The translations under genes and the position numbers were made by a program. From the NCBI RefSeq assembly GCF_050948175.1, contig NW_027490133.1:1481473-1545472 (forward strand): DNA of 64,000 bases, read 5' to 3'. The notes beneath the pieces were generated by a model. The model saw only the letters and a program-made list of their open reading frames with translations. It was not told the DNA's origin and did not search any database. The stretch is from Xylocopa sonorina (Eukaryota > Arthropoda > Insecta > Hymenoptera > Apidae). Shown piece after piece: positions 50,101-61,700 of this stretch; within the stretch, counting starts at the first letter, position 1; each line of letters opens with the position of its first letter.

Positions 50101-53100
50101 TCGCATTTACATTCTGTTGAAGTGAATTAGAGGTATGCATATCGCTCGACAATGAATATTATATCTTATCGTGAAAAATAGAAATGAGATGCGATCTCGC
50201 GATTTAAGAAGCATTGGAGCTCTATTGCTATGATACGTATACATCTACAAACGCTATTTCCTAGCAAGGAAGTGTCGCATTTACAGTCATTTGAAGTATA
50301 CACGAGAAATACATAAAACTTCGCAATGAATATTATATCTTATCATGAGACGTAGAAATGGGATGCTATATCCCGTTTTAAGAAGCAATAGAACTCTATT
50401 GCTTCGATACGGAGACACCTGCAAACGCTATTTAATAGCAAGGAAGTGTCGCATTTACATTCGTTTGAAGTGAATACGAGGTATACATGACACTTCACAA
50501 TGAATATTATATCTTATCACGAAACATAGAAATGAGATGCGATATTGCGTTTTAAGAAGCATTAGAACACTATTGCTTCGATACGTAGACATCTACAAAC
50601 GCCATTTCCTAGCAAGGAACTGACGTATTTACATTCATTTGAAGTGTATACGAGAAATACATAACACTTCGCAACGAATATTATACCTTATCATGAGACA
50701 TAGAAATGAGATGCGATATCCCGTTTCAAGAAGCTTTAGAACTCTATTGCTTCGAAACGTAGACATCTGCAATCGCTATTTCCTAGCAAGGAAGTGTCGC
50801 ATTTATATTCCTTTGAAGTGAATACGAGGTATACATAACACTCCACAATGAATATTATATCTTATCATGAAACATAGAAATGAGATGCTATATGGCGATT
50901 TAAGAAGCATTAGAACTCTATTGCTGCGATAAGTAGGCATCTGCAAATGCTACTTCCTAGCAAAAAAGTGTCGCATTTACATTCATGTGAAGTGTATGCG
51001 AGATATACATAACATTCCACGATGAATATTATACCATATCAGGAAACATAGAAATTAGATGCGATATCGCGATTTAAGAAGCATTAGAACTCTATGGCTA
51101 CGATACGTAGACACCTGCAAACGCCATTTCGTAGCATGGAAGTGTCGCAAATACATTCCTTTGTATTGAATACGAGGTATGCATGACACTTCGCAATGAA
51201 TATTATATCTTATCATGAAACATAGAAATGACATGCGATAACGCGTTTTAAGGAGCATAAGAACTCTACTGCTTCGATACGTAGACATCTGCCAACGCTA
51301 TTTGCTAGCTATGAAGTGTCGCATTTACATTCTTTTGAAGTGAATACGAAGTATACATGACACTACGCAATGAATAATATGTCTTAAAATGAATCATATA
51401 AATGAGATGCGATATCGCGTTTTAAGTAGCATCAGAACTCTATTGCTACGATTCGTAGACATCTGCAGACGCCATTTCCTTTGAAGGAAGTGTCGCATTT
51501 ACATACTTTTGAAGTGAATACGAGGTATACATAACACTCCACAATGAATATTATATCTTATCATGAAACATAGAAATGAAATGCGATATCGCGTTTTGAG
51601 AAGCATTAGAACTCAATTGCTACGATACGTAGACATCTGCAACCGCTATTTCCTAGCAAGCAAGAGTCGCATTTTCAATCTTTTGAAGTGAATACGAGGT
51701 ATACATAACAATCCACAATGAATATTATATCTTATCATGCAACTTGGAATTGAGGTGCGATATCGCGATTTAAGAAGCATTGGAATACTATTGTTTCGAT
51801 ACGTAGACATCTGCAAACGCTACTTCCTTGCAAGGATGTGTCGCATTTACATTCTTTTGAAGTGAATACGAGGTATACATAATACTTCACTACGGATATT
51901 ACATCTTATCATGAAACATAGAAATGTGGTGCGATATGTCGCTTTAAGAAGCATTAGACCACTATTGCCTCGATACGTAGAAATCTGCAAACGCTATTTC
52001 CTAGCAGGGAAGTGTCGCATTTACATTCATTTGAAGTGTAGACGAGATATACATAGCACTGCACAATGAATATTATACCTTATCATGAAACGTAGAAGTG
52101 AGTTGCTATATCGCGATTTAAGAACCATTAGAAATCTATTGCTTCGATACGTAGACATCTGGAAACGCTATTTCCTAGAAACGAAGAGTCGCATTTACAT
52201 TCTTTTGATGTGAATGCGAGGTGTACATAACACTCCACAATGAATATTATATCTTATCTTGAAACTTAGAAATGAAATGCGATACCGCGATTCAAACAGC
52301 ATTAGTAATCTACTGCTACGATACGTAGACATCTGCAAACGCTATTTAATAGCAAGGAGGTGTCGCATTTACATTCTTTTGAAGTGAATACGAGGTATAC
52401 ATAACACTCCACAATGAATATTATATCTTATCATGAAACACAGAAATGAGATGCGATATCGCGAATTAAAAGGCATTAGAACACTATTGCTACGATACTT
52501 AGACATCTGCAAACGCTATTTCCTAGCAAGGAAGTGTCGCAGTTACATTCTTTTGAAGTTAATACGAGGCATACGTGACACTTCGCAATGAATATTATAT
52601 CTTATCATGAAACATAGAAATGAGATGCGATATGGCTACTTAAGAAGCATTAGAACTCTATTGCTTCGATACGTAGACAGCTGCAAACGCTATTTCCTAG
52701 CACGGAAGTGTCGCGTTTACATTCTTTTGAAGAGAATCCGAGGTATACATTATACTTCGCAATGAATATTATATCTTATCATGAAACGTAGAAATGAGAT
52801 GCGATATCGCGTTTTAAGAAGCCTTAGAACTCTATTGCTACGATACGTAGATATCTGCAAAAGCTATTTCCTAACAAGGAATTGTCGCATTTTCATTCTT
52901 TTGAAGTGAATACGATGTATACATGACACTTCGCAATAAATATTATATCTTATCATGAAACATAGAAATGAAATGCGATAGGACGATTTAAAAAGGATTA
53001 GAATTCTATTGCTTCGATACGTAGACATCTGCAAACGCTATTTCCTAGCAAGGAAGTGTCGCATTTACATTCTTTTGAAGTGAATACTAGGTATACGTAA

Positions 53101-54021
53101 CACTGCACAATGAATATTATATTTTATCATGAATCGCATATGTGGGATGCGACATCTCGTTTTAAGAAGCATTAGAATTCAATTGCCTCGATACGTAGAC
53201 ATCTGCAAACGTTATTTCCTAGCAAGGAAGCGTCGCATTTACATTCTTTTGGGGTGAATACGAGGTATGCATGACACTCCGCAATGAATATTATATCTTT
53301 TCATGAAACGTAGAAATGAGATGCGATATCAAGATTTAAAAAGCATTAGAACTCTATTGCTTCGTTACGTAGACATCTGCAAACGCTATTTAATGCAAGG
53401 AAGTATCGCATTCACATTCAATTGAAGTGACTACGAGGTATACATGACACATCGCAATGAATATTATATCTTATCATGAAACATAGGGCTCAGATGCGAT
53501 ATCCCGTTTTAGGAAGCATTAGAACTCTATCGCTTCGATACGTAGACATCTGCAAACGCTATTTCCTGGCAAGGAAGTATCGCATTTACATTCAATTAAA
53601 GTGTATGCGAGGTATAAGTGACACTTCGCAATAAATATCATATCTTATCACGAAACATAGAAGTGGGATGCGATTTCGCGATTTAAGAAGCATTAGAACT
53701 CTATTGCTACGATACGTAGACATCTACAAACGCTATTACCTAGCAAGGAAGTGACGCATTTACATTCATTTGAAGTGAATACGAAGTATAAATGACACTC
53801 CGCAATGAATATTATATCTTATCATGAAACATAGAAATGATATGCGTATGATGTTTTGAGAAGCATTAGATCTCTATTGCTACGATACGTAAACTCCTGC
53901 AAACGCTATTTCCTAGCAAGGAAGTGTCGCATTTATATTCTTTTGAAGTGAATACGAGGTATACATGACACTTCGCAATGTATATTATACCTTATCATGA
54001 AGCATAGAAATGAGATGCGAC
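47128..54021 (+). repeat. 174-bp satellite array, block 5
   Basis: About 40 monomers in the same orientation, ordinary divergence, no clear long higher-order block seen by eye. It ends with the CGAC target (54018-54021) of the family D LTR, in the GATGCGA part of a monomer. Confidence 0.98.
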
Positions 54022-54022
54022 T

Positions 54023-54313
54023 GTAACGTCAGGCGTACCGCCTGCCACCCTCCGGCGTCCAACTCATCATCCCCAGCATCCGTATCCGGAGCCCCTGCAC
54101 ACGGGCCACCCGCCGACTCGCCGTCCTTACAGAAGGAGACAAAGGTACGAGAGGGAAGAAGGATGCAGCATGCCGCGCCCACGCGCGATCTCCACACACG
54201 AGGGGGAGGACTTCACCCCGTATTACGAGGGCGAGGAGCTCTCCGACACATACTGGGTCGAATCCCCAGCGATCACGAAGCCCTATACGTACTTCTCGTA
54301 CATGTGGGATTAG
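54023..54313 (+). CDS. Pol C-terminal tail encoded in U3, family D
   Basis: Open for 96 codons from the second base of the LTR. It starts VTSGVPPATL, identical over these ten residues to family A, and passes through an arginine- and tyrosine-rich middle and an acidic stretch (EGEELSD). It ends ESPAITKPYTYFSYMWD before TAG. The end matches family C. This is the clearest case for conserved coding in U3. Confidence 0.65.
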   Translation, partial: VTSGVPPATLRRPTHHPQHPYPEPLHTGHPPTRRPYRRRQRYEREEGCSMPRPRAISTHEGEDFTPYYEGEELSDTYWVESPAITKPYTYFSYMWD

Positions 54314-54593
54314 AATAAGGACACTACTCACCTATGTACATACACACCAACACACACCTAGATTTAAGTGAATATATGTATATATTTCATTCATGCACGG
54401 CTATGTTCCGTGCACTCGCGCGCACACTCGACGCTCGCGGCTCACGCTTAACGCGGGCCGCGCCCCACTCCGAACGGCCGCCCCACCACGGGGGCCGAGC
54501 GGCCGCCCTACTCCGACCGTCCGCCCCACCGCGAGGGCCCAGCGACTCGCGCGCCGCGCGACCCGAGGAGGTCGCGGACGCGAGATCCGAGAG

Positions 54594-54835
54594 TCAGTTC
54601 CAATCTCATCTCCGAACTGGAGAGTTCCAATCTCATCTCCGAACTGGAGAGTTCCAATCTCATCTCCGAACTGGAGAGTTGCTAACTCATCTCCGAACCG
54701 GAGATTTCCAATCTCATCTCCGAACTGGAGAGTTCCAATCTCACCTCCGAACGGGAGAGGTCGTATCTCATCTCCGAACCGAGGAGTTCTAATCCAGCAT
54801 CCGAACGATGCACTTCCGATCCGAGCAATAGGCTC
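54594..54835 (+). repeat. 27-bp tandem repeat of hairpins in LTR D
   Basis: About eight units of GTTCCAATCTCATCTCCGAA plus CTGGAGA; the first three are nearly identical, later ones diverge. Each unit holds a short dyad of the type TCTCC-GAACT-GGAGA. Diverged units keep pairing: TCTCC-GAACC-GGAGA, CTCC-GAAC-GGGAG, and GCATC-CGAAC-GATGC at 54797-54811. Because 27 is a multiple of three, long open frames run through it on both strands; I do not treat them as genes. Confidence 0.85.
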
Positions 54836-55124
54836 ATTCGCAACGAGCAATTAGCTCTAATGCATTCGTCTCTATCCATACTCCCATAGCGGAGTCCATT
54901 CGATACTTTATACTATTTCTAATTCTCATTGTAATCGCTAGTCAGTAACTTAGAATTTAGTCAAGTGTATCTAGTATAGTGAAATCATAGAATATAGTTT
55001 ATTTTTACCAGATTCAAAGTATCTTTATTCAAGTTCAAATACAATTCCTTAATTCTACTCCACGGGTACGCTCGCGATTATTCTATTTCTATATCTCATC
55101 TGCGATAGTCTTGAGGCTCGACGA

Positions 55125-55227
55125 CTAGAGCGAACCAGCGCTTAGTTGCTCCATCCTCACTTCTACCGTGTACAGAATATCTTGCGCCCAGGTTGATCCC
55201 GGTAAGCTAGAGCGAACCAACGCTTAG
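55125..55227 (+). promoter_or_regulatory. Duplicated conserved stem-loop upstream of the LTR D peptide
   Basis: CTAGAGCG-AACCAG-CGCTTAG at 55125-55145 and CTAGAGCG-AACCAA-CGCTTAG at 55207-55227; arms pair CTA+AGCG with CGCT+TAG around one bulged G. Related copies: 36087-36107 (loop GACCGA) in family C and 42548-42567 in family B, all shortly upstream of the peptide ATG. Confidence 0.65.
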
Positions 55228-55262
55228 CCGCGCCGTACTCGACCGAAGTTCAAGTATTCTCG

Positions 55263-55606
55263 ATGAGCCTTGCACCTCCGACAAAGCGTACACGACGCGC
55301 GGGGAGGAGAGAGTTTATTCGTCGTCTCGCTCGGGAATACGTGGGTGATGCACCAGAATATTCAATTTCCTACGTTCGAGTCCTGGTTCCTGTGAAGGAG
55401 GTTTCCTTCGCCGCACGACCCGTACGAGTCGCCAATCGTCAGGGCCAAACACCGATACCTGCCAGCCGGAGTCAACCCGCCTGGACGCTTATTCCCGTAG
55501 ACGTACCTCCGTTCCAGCCGTACGCCGCCGCCATCCCGGTTGCGGATCCAAGGCGCTCCAGGTACCTGGAAAGAGAAATCAGACAGCGGAATCAAGCCTT
55601 CGCAAG
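55263..55606 (+). CDS. LTR-encoded basic peptide exon, family D
   Basis: ATG at 55263, about 115 codons and the best preserved copy. The N-terminus PTKRTRRAGRREFIRRLARE is strongly basic and predicted helical. A valine/proline-rich middle follows, then PYAAAIPVADPRRSRYLERE, then a polar end. It runs to GCAAG|GTAAGT at 55607. The unspliced stop (AGG-TAA) is created by the donor itself, as in family B. Two copies of a conserved stem-loop lie 36-138 nt upstream of the ATG. Confidence 0.65.
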
Positions 55607-55744
55607 GTAAGTTTAGTGTTGATTACCGTTTTATCGAGTCCGAAACGCCAACGAACCCGGTCCGGACGCAATTCGCGTTATTTTCGGGAACGGTTACGAC
55701 TTTGTGCCACCGTTGCGAGCGCAACCGCACCTCGGGACGTGACA

Positions 55745-58700
55745 CGACATAGCGAATTAAGAATCGTTAGAACACTGTTGCTACGGTACGTAGACATTTG
55801 CAAACGCTATTTCCTAGCAAGGAAGTGTCGCATTTACATTCTTTTGAAGTGAATACGAGCTATACATGACACTTCGCAATGAATATTGTACCTTATCATG
55901 AAACATAGAAATGAGATGCGATATCGCGTTTTAGGAAGAATTAGAACTCTATTGCTACGATACGTAGACACCTGCCAATACTATCTGCTAGCAAGGAAGT
56001 GTCGCATTTACATTCTTTTGAAGTCAATACGAGGTATACATAACACTGCACAATGATAATTATATCTTATCATGAAACATAGAAATGAGATGCGATTTCG
56101 CGATATAAGAAGAATTGGAACTCTATTGCTTCAATACGTAGACATGTGCAAACGCCACTTCCTAGCAAGGAAGTGTCGCATTTTCATTCTTTTGATGTCA
56201 ATTTGAGTAATACACGACACTTCGCAATGAATATTATATCTTATCATGAAGTATAGAAATGAGATGCGTTATCACGATTTAAAAAGCATTAGAACCCCAT
56301 TGCTACGATACGTAGACTTCTGCAAACCCTATTTAATAGCAAGGTATTAGAACCCTATTGCCTCGATACGTCGACATCTGGGAACGCGATTTCCAAGAAA
56401 GGAAGCGTCGCATTTACATTCAGTTGACATGTAGACGTGGAGTACATAACACTTCGCAATGAATATTATATCTTATCACAAAACATAGAAATGAGATGCG
56501 ATTTCGCGTTTTAAGAAGCATTAGAACTCTATTGCTTCGACACGTAGACATCTGCAAACGCTATTTCCTAGCAACGAAGTGTCGCATTTACATTCATTTG
56601 TATTGTATGCGAGGAATACATATCACTGCGCAATGAATATTATATCTTATCACGAAACATAGAAATGAGATGCGATATGACCATTTAAGAAGCATTAGAA
56701 TTCTATTGCTTCGATACGTGGACAACTGCAAACGCTATTTCATAGCAACGAAGTGTCGCATTTACATTCATTTGAAGTGAATACGAGGTATACATGATGC
56801 TTGCAATTAATATTATATCTTATCATGAAACATAGAAATGAGATGCGCTATCGCGCTTTGAGAAGCAGTGGAAATCAATTGCTACAATACGTAGACATTT
56901 GCAAACGCTATGTCCTAGCAACGAGGTGCCGCATTTACACTTATTTGTAGCGTAGACGAGGTATACATAACACTTCGCAATGGATATTATATCTTATCAC
57001 AAAACATAGAAATGAGATGCGATTTCGCGTATTAAGAAGCATTAGAACTCTATTGCTTCGAAACGTAGACATCTGCAAACGCTATTTCCTAGGAACGAAG
57101 TGTCGCATTTACATTCATTTGTAGTGTATGCGAGGAATATATATCACTGCGTAATGAATATTATATCTTATCACGAAACATAGAAATGAGATGCGATATC
57201 GCGTTTTAAGAAGCGTTAGAACCCTATTTCTACGATACGTAGACATCTGCGAACGCTATTCCCTAGCAAGGAAGTGTCACATTTACATTTATTTGAAGTG
57301 TATGCGAGGTATACATGACACTTGGCAATAAATATTATATCTTATCATGAAACATAGATTTGAGATGCGATATGGCGTTTTGAGAAGCATTAGAAGTCTA
57401 ATGCTAGGATACGTGGACATCTGCAAGCGCTATTTCCTAGCAAGGAAGTGTCGCATTTACATTCATTTGAAGTGAATACGAGGAATACATGAAACTTCGC
57501 AATGAATATTATTTCTTATCATGAAGCATAGAAATGAGATGCGATATTCCGTTTCAAGAAGCATTAGAACTCTATTGCTTCGATACGTAGACGTCTGCAA
57601 ACGCTATTTCCTAGCAAGGAAGTGTCGCATTTACATTCATTTGAAGTTTATGCGATGTATACGTGACACTTCCCAATAAATATTATATCTTATCATGAAA
57701 CATAGAAATGAGATGCGATATCGCGTTTTGAGATGCAATAGAAATCTAATGCTACGATACGCAGAAATCTGCAAACGCTATTTCCTAGCAAGGAAGTGTC
57801 GCATTTACATTCATTTGAAATGTTTGCGAGGTATGCATAACACTTCGCAATGAATATAATATCTTGTCATGAAACATAGAAATGAGATGCGATATCGCGA
57901 TTTAAGAAGCATTAGAACTCTATTGCTCCGATACGTAGACATCTGGAAACGTAATTTCATAGAAAGGAGGTGTTGCATTTACATTCAATTGAAGTGTAGA
58001 CGAGGAACACATAACACTTCGCAATAAATATTATATCTTATCATAAGACATAGAAATGAGATGCGATATCTCGTTTTAAGAATCATTATGACACGCTTGC
58101 TACGATACGTAGACATCTGCAAAATCTATTTCCTAGCAGGGAAGACTAACATTTACATTCCTCTGCAGTGAATACAAGGTATACATGAAACTTCGCAATG
58201 AATATTATATCTTATCATGAAACATAGAAATGTGATGTGATATCGCGTTTTAAGAAGCGTTAGAACTCTATTGCTACGACACGTAGACATCTGCAAACGC
58301 TATTTCCTAGCAAGGAAGTGTCGCATTAACATTCTTTTGAAGTGTATGCGAGGTATACATAACACTTCGCAATGAATATTATATGTTGTCACGAAACATA
58401 GGAATGAGATGCGATATCTCGTTTTAAGAAGCATTATAACACGCTTGCTACGATACGCAGAAATCTGCAAACGCTATTTCCTAGCAAGGAAGTGTTGCAT
58501 TTACATTCATTTGAAGTGAATACGAGGTATACATAACACTCCACAATGAATATTATATCTTATCATGAAGCATATAACTGAGAAGCGGTATCGCGTTTTA
58601 AGAAGCTTTAGAACTCTATTGCTATGATACGTAGACATCTGCAAACGCTAATTCCTAGCAAGGAAGTGTCGCATTTACATTCTTAGGAAGTGTAGACGAG

Positions 58701-61700
58701 ATATACATAACACTCCACAATGAATATTGTATCTTATCATGAAACATATAATTGAGGATCGGTTCGCGTTTTAAGAAGCATTAGAACTCTATTGCTTCGA
58801 TACGTAAACATCTGCAGACGCTATTACCTCGGTAGGAAGTGTCGCATTTACAATCTGTTGAAGTGAATACGAGGTATACATAAAACTCCAGAATGAATAT
58901 TGTATCTTATCATGAAACAAATAATTGAGGATCGATTCGCGTTTTAAGAAGCATTAGAACCTTATTGCTGCGATACATAGACATCTGCAGTCGCTATTAC
59001 CTAGGAAGGAAGTGTCGCATTTACAATCTGTTGAAGTGAATACGAGGTATACATAACACTCCAGACTGATTATTATATCTTATCATGAAACATAGAAATG
59101 AGATGCGATATGGCGATTTAAGAAGCATTAGAACTCTATTGCCACGATACGTAGATATCTGCAGACCTTATTTCCTAGCAAGGAAGTGTCGCATTTACAT
59201 TCATTATATGTGAATACGAGGTATACATAACACTGCACAATGAATATCATATCTTATAATGAAACATAGAAATGAGATGCGATATGACGATATAAGGAGG
59301 ATTAGAACTCTATTGCTTCGATACGTAGACGTCTGCAAACGCTATTTCCTTGCAAGGAAGTGTCACATTTACATTCTTTTGAAGTGAATACGACGCATAC
59401 ACGACACTTCGCAATCAATATTATATCATATCATAAAACATTAAAATGACATGCGAAATCTCGTCTTAAGAAGCATTATAACTCTGTCGCTTCGATACGT
59501 AGACATCTGCAAACGCTATTTCATATCAAGGAAGTGTTGCACTTACACACTATTGAAGTGATTACGAGGTATACATAACAGTCCACAATGAATATTATAT
59601 CTTATCATGAAACATAGAAATGAGATGCGATATCGCGATTTAAGAAGCACTGGAACTCTATTGCTTCGATACGTAGACATCTGCAAACGCTATTTCCTAG
59701 CAAGGAAGTGTCGTATTTACAATCTTTTGAAGAGAATTCGAGGTATACATGACACTTCGCAATGCTTATTATATCTTATAGTGAACCATAGGAATGAGAT
59801 GCGATATCGCGTTCTAAAAGGAATAGGACTGTAATGCTACGATACGTAGACATCTGCAAGCGAAATATCCTAGCAAGGCAGAGTCGCATTTACATTCTAT
59901 TGAACTGAATACGAGGTATACATAACACTACACAATGAATATTATATCTTATCATAAAACATAGAAATGTGATGCGATATCGCGTTTTAAGAAGCATTAG
60001 AAATCTATTGCTACGAGACGTAGACATCTGTAGACGATATTTCCTAGCAAGGAAGTATCGCATTTACATTCTTTTGAAGTGAATACGAGGTATACATGAC
60101 ACTTCGCAATGAATATTATATCTTACCATGATACATAGAAATGAGATGCGGAATCCCGTTTTAAGAAGCATTAGAACACTATTGCTTCGATACGTATACA
60201 TCTGCAAACGCTATTTCCTAGCAAGGAAGTGTCGCATTTACATTCTATTGAGGTGAATACGAGGTATACATAACACTGCACGATGAATATTATATCCTAT
60301 CATAAAACATAGAAATGAGGTGCGATATCTCGTTTCATGAAGCATTAGTACTCTGTTGCTTCGATACGTAGACATCTGCAAACGCTACTTCCGAGGAAGG
60401 AAGTGTCGCATTTACATTCATTTGAAGTGTATGCGAGGTATACATGACACTTCGCAATGAATATTATATCTTATCATGAAACATAGAAATGAGATGCGAT
60501 ATCGCGATTTAAGGAGCAAGAGAACACTATTGCTTCGAGACTTAGACATCTACAGACGCTATTTCCTAGCAAGGAAGTGTCGCATTTACATTCTTTTGAA
60601 GTGAATACGAGGTATACATGACACTTCGCAATGAATATTTTATCTTATAATGAAACATAGGAATGAGAGGCGATATCGCGTTCTAAGAAGCGTTAGAACT
60701 CTATTGCCACGATACGTAGACATCTGCAAAAGCTATTTCCTAGCAAGGAAGTGTCGTATTTACATGCTTTTGAAGTGAATACGAGGTATGCATGACACTA
60801 CGCAACGAATATTATATCTTATCATGAATCATGGAAATGAGATGCGATATCGCGATTTAAAAGGCATTAGAACACTATTGCTACGATACGTAGACATCTG
60901 CAAACGCTATTTAATAGGAAGGATGTGACGGATTTACATTCTTTTGAAGTGAATACGGGGTATACATAACACTGCACAATTATTACTATATCTTATCATG
61001 AAACATAGAAATGAGATGCGATATGACGATTTAAGATGTTTTAGAACACCATTGCTCCGATACGTAAACATCTGCAGACGCTATTACCTAGGAAGGAAGT
61101 GTCGCATTTACAATCTGTTGAAGTGAATACGAGGTATACATAACACTCCAGAATGAATATTATATCTTATCATGAAACATAGAAATGAGATGCGATATGG
61201 CGTTTTCAGAAGCATTAGAACTCTATTGCTACAATACGTAGACATCTGCAGACGCTATTTCCTAGCAAGGAAGTGTCGCATTTACATTCTTTTGAAGCGA
61301 ATACAAGGTATACATAACACTCCACAATGAATACTATAACTGATCATGAAACATAGAAATGTGATGCGATATCGCGTTTCGAGAAGCATTAGAACTCTAT
61401 TGCTACGATACGAAGACATCTGAAAACCCTATTTACTAGGAAGGAAGTGTCGCATTTACATTCTTTTGAAGAGAATACGAGGTATACATGACACTCCGCA
61501 ATGAATAATATATCTTATCGTAAAACATAGAAATGAGATGCGATATGACGATTCAAGAAGCATTAGATCTCTATTGCTACGATACGTAGATATCTGCAGA
61601 CGCTATTTCCTAGCAAGGAAGTGTCGCATTTATATTCATTTGAAGTGTAGACGAGATACACATAACACTGCACAATGAATATTATATCTTATCATGAAAC

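Larger units (their letters stand above)
54022..55744 (+). repeat. Solo LTR, family D
   Basis: TGTAACGTCAGG to GACGTGACA, 1723 bp, flanked by CGAC at 54018-54021 and 55745-55748. It is the longest LTR of the set because of a 27-bp tandem hairpin array (54594-54835). Other landmarks: perfect inverted repeat CAGGCG-TAC-CGCCTG near the start, CCGAGGAGGTCGCGGACGCG block at about 54563, AGAATATAGTTTAT box at about 54988, two copies of the conserved stem-loop (55125-55145, 55207-55227), peptide from 55263, donor-like site at 55607, AACCCGGTC block at about 55652. Confidence 0.94.

Noticed and set aside
54334..54854. Frames of about 150 codons on both strands through the family D LTR
   Set aside because: Created by a 27-bp repeat whose length is a multiple of three; three overlapping frames are open at once, as expected from repetition alone.
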